64,000 nt of DNA from Elusimicrobiota bacterium (GTDB lineage Bacteria; Elusimicrobiota; Elusimicrobia; FEN-1173): contig JADJZR010000028.1 of the NCBI GenBank assembly GCA_016715645.1, positions 186,001 through 250,000 of the forward strand, written 5' to 3'. The notes beneath the pieces are model-generated. The model searched no databases. It worked only from the letters and a program-made list of their open reading frames with translations, and was not told the DNA's origin. The position numbers and the translations under genes were made by a program. Shown piece by piece: positions 1 through 8,654 of the stretch (within the stretch, counting starts at the first letter, position 1; every line of letters begins with the position of its first letter).

Positions 1-1962
1 ATTTTCAGCCGAGGTTTTGGTGGCTTCCGCGATGCCGCGGGCTTCTTTGGCGTTGGCGGCGTTCTGGCGTGTCATGGCGTTCATCTCTTGGAGACTGCTG
101 GAAACTTCTTCAAGGCTGGACGCCTGCTGGCTGGTGCCCTGGGCGAGAGACTGGGCCCCGGTACCGATCTGGCCAGCGGCGCTGGCGATCTGGTCGGACC
201 CCACGGCCACCTGTTGAAGGCTTTCGTCGAGCGTTTGAGCGGCGGCATTCACGGCGTCTTTGATCCGCGCGTGGTCGCCTTGGTAGGTGCCGGTCACCCG
301 GGCGGTCATGTCTTTGGCCGCGAGACGTTCCAGGACGGTGGTCGCGTCTTGCACCGGCGCGATCACCGCGTCAAGGGTGTTGTTGAACCCGTCGACAATG
401 TCCCTGTATCCACCCTGGAATTTGTCCGGTTGTCCACGCCGGGACAGCTGTCCCTTTTTGATGGCGACGGTCATGCCGTTGAACTCATCAACCAGCCCAC
501 CCACCTGTTTTAGGGCAAACCCCAGATTTTTTGACAAAACGTCTTTCTCGGATTTCGGTGAAACTGTCGCGGAGGTGTCGCCCTGGCCCAGGGATTGGGC
601 GCAGGAGGCGAGTTCTTTTAAGTAAGTGATCATGCCGCGGAACGCGTTTGCCAAACGACCGATTTCGTCAGTGGATCGTATGTCAATGGTTTGGTCTACA
701 TCGCCCAGGGTGATTTGATCCGCAACGCCCACGAGTTGAGTTAAGGGTCGGGTCATGCGGGTCGTCACAATTATGGCGATCGCCACAACGAGCAGAATCC
801 CCAACCCGCTGAACAGCATGTTTAACAACGTGAGTCGTTCAAACCCTTTTTTGATGAGCTGGCTGGAATCGCTCAGTTCATCAATGTAGGCGGTGGACAA
901 GATAACCCAATCCCAGTTTTTATAGTAACTGATCGCGGCAATTTTAGGTCGGGGAGCCGGATCCCCGGCATTTTGCCATTCGTACTTGTAGAGAGCCGTT
1001 TCATTGTCACCTAAAGCCAGGGCCTTCTCCACCATTTCTTGAATGATGAGTCGTCCCTGGTTGTTTTTGGTTCCGCTGATATCTTCCCCGTCACGGGCCC
1101 CGTCTTTGGAAATGATGTAACGGCCTTTCATGTTGCCGGTCCCGCCCAACACCGCCACGTAACCCGATTGGCCGATCCGTTTCCCAATGATGGCTTTACG
1201 GAGAGAGGAATTCTGGTCTTGGTTAACTCCAAAAAAAATCATTCCGGTTACTTGGCCGTTCAGCCCCACCAACGGTTCATAGGCCGTTGTGTGCCAAGCG
1301 TCAACGACAAAAGCTCTGCCTGTGTAAGGTTTGCCGCTTAAGATCGATGCCACGACGGGATTTTTGTTTCCGTCCGGCTGGACAGCAGGAATATACGTGC
1401 CGATGGCGCGATTGCCGGATTTGGATTTGACATTGGTCGCGACCCGCAACATGTCTCCCGCCCCGTTGATGCGTTGAAACACTGTGCACACACCGCCCAC
1501 TTGGTTTTTCACATCATCCACGAGAGGAACTTTTTCGTCAAACGAGGTCGTTTGGCCCAACCACCGCCCCCCCAACAGCATCTTGGGCAATCGCACTTCT
1601 TTGGTTTCCTGGTTAAACTGGTTAACGGGTTGCCAATCGACCATTTCACCGGAAAAACTGAACCCGCCTTGTGTCTTCATCATATTGCGAGCAATGTCGA
1701 TCCCGACTTCCACACTTTTGATCAAGCTGTCGTTCGTGGCGGAACATAAATCCATCACCAAATTATTGAGGGTTTCCGCTCGGTTGTTCATCCCCTCTTC
1801 CAGATGGTCGTACACGTCGCGGGCCAGGCGGGTCGATGTTTTCATATTGACCAGCAACGACACGGCCATGGGAAGCAGAGCCGCAACCAAGACCAACAGA
1901 ATAATTCTGGAACGAACGGATTGAAGGCCGTTCCAACCGGGACGATTTATTTTGTCAAGCAT
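1..1962 (-). CDS. Methyl-accepting chemotaxis protein with periplasmic Cache sensor (3' end outside window)
   Basis: The reading frame opens at an ATG whose upstream strand reads AGAGGAG, a good ribosome site, and stays open to the window edge (654 codons seen). Visible in order: a membrane segment at about residues 20-38, a periplasmic region of about 330 residues that looks like a Cache_3-Cache_2 type sensor (it contains AYEPLVGLNGQVTGMIFFG), a second membrane segment at about 376-398, a HAMP region, and the start of the coiled-coil signalling domain at about 590 (IGTGAQSLAQGTSQQASS). The methylation and CheA/CheW-contact tip is cut off by the window. The last 330 bases are very similar to the equivalent part of the MCP at 3627-5747, so the two are paralogues that diverge mainly in the sensor. 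It is the last visible gene of the chemotaxis operon, 17 bases after the porin stop. Confidence 0.93.
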   Translation of the reverse strand, partial: MLDKINRPGWNGLQSVRSRIILLVLVAALLPMAVSLLVNMKTSTRLARDVYDHLEEGMNNRAETLNNLVMDLCSATNDSLIKSVEVGIDIARNMMKTQGGFSFSGEMVDWQPVNQFNQETKEVRLPKMLLGGRWLGQTTSFDEKVPLVDDVKNQVGGVCTVFQRINGAGDMLRVATNVKSKSGNRAIGTYIPAVQPDGNKNPVVASILSGKPYTGRAFVVDAWHTTAYEPLVGLNGQVTGMIFFGVNQDQNSSLRKAIIGKRIGQSGYVAVLGGTGNMKGRYIISKDGARDGEDISGTKNNQGRLIIQEMVEKALALGDNETALYKYEWQNAGDPAPRPKIAAISYYKNWDWVILSTAYIDELSDSSQLIKKGFERLTLLNMLFSGLGILLVVAIAIIVTTRMTRPLTQLVGVADQITLGDVDQTIDIRSTDEIGRLANAFRGMITYLKELASCAQSLGQGDTSATVSPKSEKDVLSKNLGFALKQVGGLVDEFNGMTVAIKKGQLSRRGQPDKFQGGYRDIVDGFNNTLDAVIAPVQDATTVLERLAAKDMTARVTGTYQGDHARIKDAVNAAAQTLDESLQQVAVGSDQIASAAGQIGTGAQSLAQGTSQQASSLEEVSSSLQEMNAMTRQNAANAKEARGIAEATKTSAEN

Positions 1963-1979
1963 GACATACTCCTCTGTGA

Positions 1980-3416
1980 TTAAAATTTGACCTGAAGCTG
2001 GTTCAAAATTTCGTCGTAATGGCCTTCTTTTAAGGCGACGGCGGCGGCGTCCCCCGTGTAACGGAAATGGCTGGGAAGATAGTTGCACTGCCAGCGCACG
2101 TTTTTATTGAAATAAAAGTTCCAGCCCAAGGTAAGGATGTTGAGGCGGGCAACGGTTTCATTAACAGATTCGGAAATGACCGCGCTTTCCGCTCGCACCA
2201 GGGGGGAGAACCCCAACCCTTTTTCCGTTTTAAAAACGTTCCACATGATTTGGCCAAACCCGCCGTAGAGATCGGTGCGAGAATCGTTGAAGCGTTCCAT
2301 CAACGCTTCACCCCGGATTTCCAGCCATTTGCCCACAGGGACGAAAACGTCAGGGGAAAACCCCATCCGATCTCCTTGAACATTCAACGTATACATTCGG
2401 CTTCCGCCTAAGGTTCTCAGGTCCAACGTTTGCGCCAGTTCCCGGTCCCAATCCACGCCCAACCCGAACGACATGGCCGACAGGGGGCCGGTTTTAGCGG
2501 CAAGAGGTTTCCACGCGAATCGGCCTTGAAGATTTTTCTGGGAATTGTTGTCACGAAAATTGTCTCCCTGACGTCCGTTGCCGTTGAACACGCCCGCGTA
2601 GTAGGCGTATCGGCCCTTGGCCCATTGACCGAACGTCATCGCGCCCGTTTGCGTATCCAAGCTGGGAAGAAGGATCATGGTGTTGAGCGCCGCATACCGT
2701 TCCACGGTGTCCAACGCCCGGCTTCCGCGAAAGGAGTTTTCGTTGCTGAACGGAGTCAAAAACTTGCCGAACCGCAATTGAAACGGATCAACGAATTTGT
2801 GAGTTATTTTCGCTTCCACTAAGGCGAAATCGCTTTGGGTTGTTGACGCGGTGTTTCCCGATGCGGGTGTTGTGGCCACGCCCCCTTCGATTTCAACAAA
2901 CAATTCCGTCTTTTTGTTGACCGTGCCGGAAAAGTCCAACCGGGCTCGACGAATAAAGAAATCGTTGGAAACGGGATTTACGGAATTGGTTCGAATCGCC
3001 GCGGCGCGGCCATCTTGCCAGATGTGATGAAACTGGACATATCCCATTGTTTTAAAAACAAACGCCTGGTCTGGCGAGGCCCAGAAAAATCCGCCCCCGC
3101 CGTCTTTATACCCCGAGGTCCAGCCCGACGCGGCGGGAGCGGCCTCTTTGGGTGCGGAAAGTTCGGCCACTTTTTTTTCAAGACTATTCAGCCGTTCAAT
3201 CAATTCAGCGGAAACGGATGGTTTGGGTTCCCGGACGGCCGGCGGTCCCGCTGGTTTAGGGGCTGTAGCGGCGGGTTTGGCCACGGGTTTATCCGTTGCC
3301 GCCGTGTTCCAAAACGCATCCGTTGCCGCGGGGTCTGCGGCCCAGGTCTGTTGATGGGTGAATAAAACAAAAGCTGTCGTCACTGCCAAGCTTAACCATT
3401 TTTTGATCATGACCAT
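1980..3416 (-). CDS. OprP/OprO-like outer-membrane porin (phosphate-selective porin family)
   Basis: 478 residues. A signal peptide (hydrophobic stretch at about 8-26 ending TWAA) is followed by a Pro/Ala-rich linker, a short coiled coil (about 72-90, LIERLNSLEKKVAEL) that may trimerise, and a C-terminal barrel. The barrel carries family hallmarks such as FFIRRARLDFSGTV, FELRFGKF-like strand text (FQLRFGKFLTPF) and a terminal Phe (LQVKF) as used by the BAM machinery. GGAGGAG lies just upstream of the first ATG; a second ATG two codons later is also possible. Members of this family pass anions or phosphate, but the substrate here is not shown by the sequence. It lies between two MCP genes at the end of a chemotaxis operon, which suggests the porin supplies or limits a ligand sensed by those receptors. 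That link is inference. Confidence 0.85.
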   Translation of the reverse strand: MVMIKKWLSLAVTTAFVLFTHQQTWAADPAATDAFWNTAATDKPVAKPAATAPKPAGPPAVREPKPSVSAELIERLNSLEKKVAELSAPKEAAPAASGWTSGYKDGGGGFFWASPDQAFVFKTMGYVQFHHIWQDGRAAAIRTNSVNPVSNDFFIRRARLDFSGTVNKKTELFVEIEGGVATTPASGNTASTTQSDFALVEAKITHKFVDPFQLRFGKFLTPFSNENSFRGSRALDTVERYAALNTMILLPSLDTQTGAMTFGQWAKGRYAYYAGVFNGNGRQGDNFRDNNSQKNLQGRFAWKPLAAKTGPLSAMSFGLGVDWDRELAQTLDLRTLGGSRMYTLNVQGDRMGFSPDVFVPVGKWLEIRGEALMERFNDSRTDLYGGFGQIMWNVFKTEKGLGFSPLVRAESAVISESVNETVARLNILTLGWNFYFNKNVRWQCNYLPSHFRYTGDAAAVALKEGHYDEILNQLQVKF

Positions 3417-3496
3417 TTCACTCCTCCAGTGTGATGTCTTAAAACCATCTTTTTTCCATGCTCGTCATTTCCGCAAAACCCTAATTCCGTCACGTT

Positions 3497-3582
3497 GTAG
3501 TTGCCCCATTCATGGGGCGCTTTTTATAATTAACAGAATCGCCTTATCGACATCAAAACCGCCCGATAAATCGGGCAACTAC
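3497..3582. repeat. Paired inverted palindromes (REP/BIME-like), possible bidirectional terminator
   Basis: Two hairpins face each other. The left one is GTAG-TTGCCCC-ATTCAT-GGGGC at 3497-3518; the right one is GCCCGATAAATCGGGC at 3561-3576 followed by AACTAC. The outer GTAGTTGCC.. and ..GGGCAACTAC arms are complementary, so the unit can also fold as one large cruciform. The left hairpin is followed by GCTTTTT on the plus strand, and the right one, read on the minus strand, by GGTTTT, so either could stop transcription. The GTAG foot resembles the tetranucleotide found beside REP hairpins in other bacteria. It separates the MCP at 3627-5747 from the porin. Confidence 0.6.
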
Positions 3583-3626
3583 GCGTCATCCCGGTTAACC
3601 CCATGACACAATGATGAGCCCCAAAC

Positions 3627-5747
3627 TTAAAAATCCTTCAACGCATCGACTCCATTCCCAGCGTTCGCTTCCAGGGGGAACAGGTCTTCGTTGGTGCCCT
3701 TTGGTTTGCCCTGGGGCTTGCTGGCCGCGGGTCGTGACGAAACCATCGTGGGTTTCGCCGACGCGCGGCTCCCAGCTTTCGACGTTTGCACCAAAGGGGA
3801 CGAATGTCCCCCCCCGCTGATTTTGAAACCGTTGACCATGGCTTTCATCTCTTGGGCCTGGGCGGACAACTCTTCCGACGCGCTGGCGGACTCTTCGCTG
3901 TTGGCGGCGTTCTGCTGGGTCAACTGGTTCATCTGTTCCATGGCGGTGTTCACCTGGCCGACACCCGTGCTCTGTTGGTCGGACGCGGCGGCAATCTCCG
4001 CCATCACTTCGCTGACCCGTTTGGCATGGCCGTTGATTTCTTCCAGGTTCTTCATCACTTCTTGGTTGATGGTTACGCCGTTTTCGGCGTTCTTCACGGA
4101 CCCTTCAATCATGTTGGCCGTGTTTTTGGCCGCTTCGGCGGACCGCATGGCCAGGTTACGCACCTCTTCGGCCACCACGGCAAACCCTTTACCCGCCTCA
4201 CCGGCCCGGGCGGCTTCGACCGCGGCGTTCAAGGCCAACAGGTTGGTCTGGAACGCGATTTCATCGATGGTCTTGATGATCTTGGCGGTGTCGTCTGACG
4301 ACTTTTTAATCAGGTCCATGGCGGAGGAGAGACGGCCCATGCTGTTGACGCCGTTTTCAGCGGACGTTTTGGTGGCTTCGGCAATGCCGCGGGCCTCTTT
4401 AGCGTTCGCGGCGTTCTGGCGCGTCATGGCGTTCATCTCTTGCAAACTGCTGGAAACTTCTTGCAGGCTGGAGGCCTGCTGGCTGGTCCCCTGGGCCAAG
4501 GACTGGGCCCCGGTGCCGATCTGGCCGGCGGCGCTGGCAATTTGGTCAGCGCCCACGGCCACCTGTTGGAGCGACTGGTCCAACGTTTCCGCGGCGGCGT
4601 TGACGGCGTCTTTGACTTTGGCGTGGTCGCCCTTGTAGTCGCCGGTCACCCGGGCGGTCATGTCTTTGTCCGCCAGACGTTCGAGTACCGCCGAGGCTTC
4701 TTGCACCGGGGTGATGACCGCGTCCAGCGTGTCGTTGACGCCCTGAACAATGTCGCGGTACCCGCCTTGGAACTTATCCGCGTCGCCCCGGGTGGACAAG
4801 CGGCCATCGAGGGATGCGGTGGTCAACGTTTTGGCTTCGTCCACCAGGCCGCGGAGAGATTCGGCGGTTTTGTTGATGGCGGGTGAAATTTCGTCTCGGT
4901 CATCTTTGGGCGTAACCCGAACGGCCAAGTCGCCGGCGGCCAGTTTCGCCATGGACCCAACCACGTTGTCTTTTAGGTCGTCAGCAAACTGGTCCATCAT
5001 CCCCGCCAGCGCCCCGATCTCGTCGGTGCGATTCAAATGGAGTCGCCGTTGAAGATGGCCGAATTTTAATGAGTTCATCATTTTGACCCCTTCTTTAAGG
5101 GGATTCACGATCGAGTTTGTGAGAGCGATCCCGAGAGCCAAGGCGACAACAAAACAGACGATCATCATCACGAAAGACACTTTAATCGCGGTCGCTCCTT
5201 CTGCATCCGTGGTGTCGTCCACCTTGTTCGCGTGCTCGATGGAATGGTTCATCATTTTTAAGAGGAGATCTCTTTGTAGCTCAGAACTCTCTTTGAAAGC
5301 ATCTTCCATGATGGCATAGGCTTCTTCATCGCGGTTTTCCCGGGCCAGCGCTCGCATGTCGTTGAGGTCTTTTAAAAACCGATCGCGGTTGTTCCCAAAC
5401 TTTGTTAATAAGTCCTTCATTTCGTCCGTCATAGGGATTTCTTTAAACGCCGTCATCGCGTCGGACACCTCGCCGACGTGTTTGGTCAGCGAATCGTCCC
5501 GATCTTTTACTTTGGCGGGGTCGTTGTACCGAATCATATCCCGAATGCTGACCCGGTTGCGTTGAAACGCCGTGTTGGCTTGGCCCAAATATCCCAGGGC
5601 CCGGACCCCCTGGTGGTAGAGCTCATCTTGACCGGCGCGGACATTTTTTAAACTGTGATTCGCCAGGAGTCCCATGACAAGGGTGAGCAATGCGCTGGTG
5701 ACGAACCCGCCGATCAGTTTTGGGCCTATTTTGACGTTGTTAAGCAT
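3627..5747 (-). CDS. Methyl-accepting chemotaxis protein with four-helix-bundle sensor
   Basis: 706 residues. Membrane helix at about 12-30, a periplasmic four-helix-bundle (Tar-like 4HB) region at about 35-185, a second membrane helix at about 187-213, then HAMP-like repeats and a long cytoplasmic coiled coil. The hairpin tip is clearly conserved at about 495-532: IDEIAFQTNLLALNAAVEA followed by ARAGEAGKGFAVVAEEVR, the CheA/CheW contact. Gln/Glu-rich stretches suited to methylation flank it. The C-terminus is a long low-complexity tail ending in VDALKDF and lacks an NWETF-type CheR/CheB tether. AAAGGAGG precedes the start. It lies 12 bases after cheW, so it is almost certainly the cognate receptor of this array. 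Confidence 0.96.
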   Translation of the reverse strand: MLNNVKIGPKLIGGFVTSALLTLVMGLLANHSLKNVRAGQDELYHQGVRALGYLGQANTAFQRNRVSIRDMIRYNDPAKVKDRDDSLTKHVGEVSDAMTAFKEIPMTDEMKDLLTKFGNNRDRFLKDLNDMRALARENRDEEAYAIMEDAFKESSELQRDLLLKMMNHSIEHANKVDDTTDAEGATAIKVSFVMMIVCFVVALALGIALTNSIVNPLKEGVKMMNSLKFGHLQRRLHLNRTDEIGALAGMMDQFADDLKDNVVGSMAKLAAGDLAVRVTPKDDRDEISPAINKTAESLRGLVDEAKTLTTASLDGRLSTRGDADKFQGGYRDIVQGVNDTLDAVITPVQEASAVLERLADKDMTARVTGDYKGDHAKVKDAVNAAAETLDQSLQQVAVGADQIASAAGQIGTGAQSLAQGTSQQASSLQEVSSSLQEMNAMTRQNAANAKEARGIAEATKTSAENGVNSMGRLSSAMDLIKKSSDDTAKIIKTIDEIAFQTNLLALNAAVEAARAGEAGKGFAVVAEEVRNLAMRSAEAAKNTANMIEGSVKNAENGVTINQEVMKNLEEINGHAKRVSEVMAEIAAASDQQSTGVGQVNTAMEQMNQLTQQNAANSEESASASEELSAQAQEMKAMVNGFKISGGGHSSPLVQTSKAGSRASAKPTMVSSRPAASKPQGKPKGTNEDLFPLEANAGNGVDALKDF

Positions 5748-5759
5748 ATCCTTCCTCCT

Positions 5760-6251
5760 TTAGGCCGTTGTGGCGGCGTGTAAATCAGTTAAGTCTTGAG
5801 CCGACAAAATTCGGTCGATGTCCAACAGCAATCGTACCCGCCCGCCCGTTTTGCCGATGCCCAGCAAATCTTCCGTGGCCACGCCGTTGCCGAACGCCGG
5901 CACCGGTTCGATGTCTTTGTCGGCGATGTTGGCGACCTCGCTGACCTGGTCGACCGTGATGCCCACCTCCAGTCCCCGGGCGCGCACCACGATGATGCAG
6001 GTCTGCCCTTCCAGGGGGGGGAGACCCAGCTTTAACCGCAGGTCCACCACGGGAATGATTTTTCCGCGGAGGTTGATGACCCCTCGCAAATAGTCCGGCG
6101 TGCGGGGCACCGGCGTGATGGCCATGTAGCCGATGATCTCTTGCACCTTCAAAATTTCAATGCCGTACTCTTCTTTGGCGAGAAACAGCGTGAGAAATTT
6201 TCCTCCACTCACTCGCCGTGCGACCGACGTTTCCTGTGCGTTTGTGGCCAT
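5760..6251 (-). CDS. cheW: CheW, chemotaxis coupling protein
   Basis: 163 residues, the usual size. The SH3-like CheW fold shows in GKFLTLFLAKEEYGIEILKV at about 17-36, VINLRGKIIPVVDLRLKLGL at about 58-77 and GITVDQVSEV near 97-106. It links receptors to CheA in the membrane-bound array. AAAGGAGG stands upstream of the ATG. The protein is closely similar to the CheW domain at the C-terminus of the kinase fusion at 11891-14854 (both have EILKVQEII/EILRVQEII and PVPRTP), so the operon encodes two couplers. A palindromic repeat cluster separates it from cheA. Confidence 0.97.
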   Translation of the reverse strand: MATNAQETSVARRVSGGKFLTLFLAKEEYGIEILKVQEIIGYMAITPVPRTPDYLRGVINLRGKIIPVVDLRLKLGLPPLEGQTCIIVVRARGLEVGITVDQVSEVANIADKDIEPVPAFGNGVATEDLLGIGKTGGRVRLLLDIDRILSAQDLTDLHAATTA

Positions 6252-6284
6252 TGAAGCCTCCTTTGTTATAAATCTACCCCCCCC

Positions 6285-6475
6285 TCATCCGGGCCTCGGC
6301 CCCCCTTCTCTTAAGAGGAGAAGAAAGTCTTTGTTTTGCCCTCTCCTCTTGGGAGAGGGAAGGGTGAGGGATGTTTGCCAACACAACACTCACCCCCCTC
6401 ACCTGTCCCTTCGGGACATCCTCTCCCAAGAGGAGAGGAACGACCTGCTTTATCGTCGTCGACAGCCCTGGGTGG
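6285..6475. repeat. Interspersed palindromic repeat cluster (three hairpin units) between cheA and cheW
   Basis: Three imperfect palindromes lie in a row: CCTTCTCTTAAGAGGAGAAG at about 6303-6322, CCCTCTCCTCTTGGGAGAGG at about 6340-6359 (then AAGGGTGAGGG), and CTCTCCCAAGAGGAGAGG at about 6421-6438, preceded by the smaller GTCCCTTCGGGAC hairpin. The right end reads CCCTGGGTGGAC, like the CCCTGGGTAGTTAC end of other copies in the window. It fills the 246-base gap between cheA and cheW and could attenuate or stabilise the operon transcript. Confidence 0.75.
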
Positions 6476-6497
6476 ACAAGGCTCTATCCATCTTTTG

Positions 6498-8621
6498 TTA
6501 CGGTGTAACTGTCATGGCGGATGCGGGTTGGACCAGCGGCGGGGCGACGTCTTCTCGCGCCAACCGCACAATTTCGCCCGGATCCAATATGAGGCCCACT
6601 TTGCCGTCTCCTAGAATTGCGCCGCCCGATACCCCCGGCACCTGGCCAAACCAGGTGCCCAGTGATTTCGTGACCACCTGCTGTTGGCCCAACAAGTCGT
6701 CCACCCACAATGCCGCGGGCGTGCTTTGGTCTTCCACTATAATCAGTAACCCTTCATCAGACCGTCTGTCACTGAATCCCAGCACTCGCCCCAGACGGAA
6801 GATGGGCACCATTTCGCCCCTTAAATTCAACAGTTCGCCCCGGCCCGTGACCGTGCTGATAATCCCCGGTTCCGGTCGGACGGTTTGACGAATATTCAGA
6901 ATGGGGAGAATAATGGTTTGGTCACCCACCCGCACCAACATGCCGTCTGTGACGGCTAACGTGAGCGGTAACCTCAAACGGAACCGGCTTCCCTGGCCCT
7001 GTTTCGACGTTACGTCCAGTTGTCCACGCAAGTTTTCGATCCCTTTTTTGACGACGTCGAGGCCCACGCCCCGGCCGGAGACTTCCGTCACTTTGTCGGC
7101 GGTCGAGAAGCCCGGAAGAAAAATAAGCCGCAAAATTTCGTCTTCCGTCAGTTCTCGGTCTTGAGGAACCAGACCCCGTTCCCGGGCTTTCTTTAAAATC
7201 TTTTCTCGGTTCATCCCACGCCCGTCCTCGCGCACTTCCACCACCAGGTTCCCACCTTCGTGGGTGGCTGACAAAAACAGGTGCCCCACCGGGGGTTTCT
7301 TCGCTTCTTCCCGTTCGGCGGGGGTCTCCAACCCGTGGTCCACGGCGTTTCGAACCAGATGAAGCAATAACTGGTCTAACGTCTCCACCACGTTGCGGTC
7401 GACTTCCGCCTCTTCGCCGTGCAGGTGCAGGTCCACCGCTTTGCCGCTTTTTTGCGCCACGTCGCGGATCGCCCGCGCCGCTTTCTGGAACGGGCCTTTC
7501 ATTGGCACCAGGCGTAACGCCATGGCCAAATCTCTGAGGTCGCGCACCACTCGGTCCAAATGGGCCACTTTCCTGGCCAACAGCGCGTTTTCCGGCGACG
7601 TTACCACCGGGTCTTGCGTGATCATCGACTGGGCAATCACCAGTTCGCCCACGGCGTTCACCAAGCGGTCGAGCCGGTCCGTTCGAACACGGACCGTTGT
7701 CTCCACCATGGAGGGGGCATTCGCCCCCGAGGGAGCATTCGCCCCTATGGGAGCATTCGCCGCGGCGGGAGCATTCGCCGCGGCGGGGGCGTTCGCCCCG
7801 GTGGCTGGGTTTGCCGAAACATTCTCTTTCGCCGGGACCGACGCGCTTGATCCCGTGGGCATCGGGGCGGAAGAGTCCGCCACGCCGGATTCCGTGGCTT
7901 TCCTCAAATCGGCCAACAAATTGTCGTAACCTTCTAACTTTCGCAACGATCCGCCTTGGGCCGCGGCTTGAACGCATTCCACGAGAGATTTCATCATGTC
8001 GATGGACCGCAAACTTAAATCAGCGATTCCCGGTCCGTAGGCCATTTCTTTTTCGCGAACGCGGCTCAACAACGATTCGGCGTGGTGCGCCAAGTCCGTG
8101 CAGTAACGCAAATGCACATAGCCCGCCATCCCTTTTAATGTGTGGAAAGCACGGAACACGGTGTTGATGGCGTCAGGGTCGTTGGGGGCTTTCTCCAACG
8201 TCAACAGGGCCGACTCCGCCGCTTGTAAATGTTCGCCCGCTTCCGGGATAAAATCACCGAACAGCAATCGATCCTGGTCTGACGGATTTTCTTCGTCCGG
8301 CGCCGGGCCCGTGTCGGGCGGCGGGGGTTTGCTGGACGGTTTGTTTTCCACCGACTTAATCACCTTATCCACAACGGCCGCTAACTCGCCCAGCGTTTTT
8401 TCCGGAGACCGGTCGTTGCCCGACATGCGAAGGGACAATTTGCGCGCTTCGTCCAATTGCAGGAGAACCGCTTCCGGCAACGTTTTCGGCATGTCTTTGA
8501 ACCAGCGGAGAAGTTTGAGAAGAGACAGTTGGTCGTTGGGATCAATCCCCGCCACCAACGACTTGAGAGTTTGAAGAGTTTTCTGAATCGGATTTAAGGC
8601 GGCGTCTGCGTTGTCGGTCAT
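6498..8621 (-). CDS. cheA: CheA, chemotaxis histidine kinase
   Basis: 707 residues with the expected domain order. An N-terminal extension of about 115 residues precedes the Hpt domain, where the phospho-accepting His is H160 in FRAFHTLKGMAGY. A Pro/Ala-rich linker at about 260-310 carries repeated ANAP units. Dimerisation helices follow (RTDRLDRLVNAVGELVIAQ), then the ATPase domain (HLVRNAVDHGLE near 420, VREDGRGM, GRGVGLDVVK) and a C-terminal CheW-like domain with VTGRGELLNLRGEMVPIF. It phosphorylates CheY and CheB in response to receptor arrays. GAGGAAA lies upstream of the ATG. The gene sits 33 bases after cheB. A P2 CheY-binding domain is not obvious; the linker may replace it. Confidence 0.97.
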   Translation of the reverse strand: MTDNADAALNPIQKTLQTLKSLVAGIDPNDQLSLLKLLRWFKDMPKTLPEAVLLQLDEARKLSLRMSGNDRSPEKTLGELAAVVDKVIKSVENKPSSKPPPPDTGPAPDEENPSDQDRLLFGDFIPEAGEHLQAAESALLTLEKAPNDPDAINTVFRAFHTLKGMAGYVHLRYCTDLAHHAESLLSRVREKEMAYGPGIADLSLRSIDMMKSLVECVQAAAQGGSLRKLEGYDNLLADLRKATESGVADSSAPMPTGSSASVPAKENVSANPATGANAPAAANAPAAANAPIGANAPSGANAPSMVETTVRVRTDRLDRLVNAVGELVIAQSMITQDPVVTSPENALLARKVAHLDRVVRDLRDLAMALRLVPMKGPFQKAARAIRDVAQKSGKAVDLHLHGEEAEVDRNVVETLDQLLLHLVRNAVDHGLETPAEREEAKKPPVGHLFLSATHEGGNLVVEVREDGRGMNREKILKKARERGLVPQDRELTEDEILRLIFLPGFSTADKVTEVSGRGVGLDVVKKGIENLRGQLDVTSKQGQGSRFRLRLPLTLAVTDGMLVRVGDQTIILPILNIRQTVRPEPGIISTVTGRGELLNLRGEMVPIFRLGRVLGFSDRRSDEGLLIIVEDQSTPAALWVDDLLGQQQVVTKSLGTWFGQVPGVSGGAILGDGKVGLILDPGEIVRLAREDVAPPLVQPASAMTVTP

Positions 8622-8654
8622 GGTCGATTTCCTCTCATTGGGTTATCGGACATT

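Noticed and set aside
3601..3820. Plus-strand frame over the end of the MCP gene
   Set aside because: Antisense to the conserved MCP C-terminus with no ribosome site.
7705..7800. Possible CRISPR-like repeat in cheA
   Set aside because: Repeats are contiguous, have no unique spacers and are translated in frame as a linker.
6922..7977. A 351-codon frame inside cheA on the same strand
   Set aside because: Out of frame with conserved CheA motifs, Arg/Gly-rich, a codon-bias artefact.
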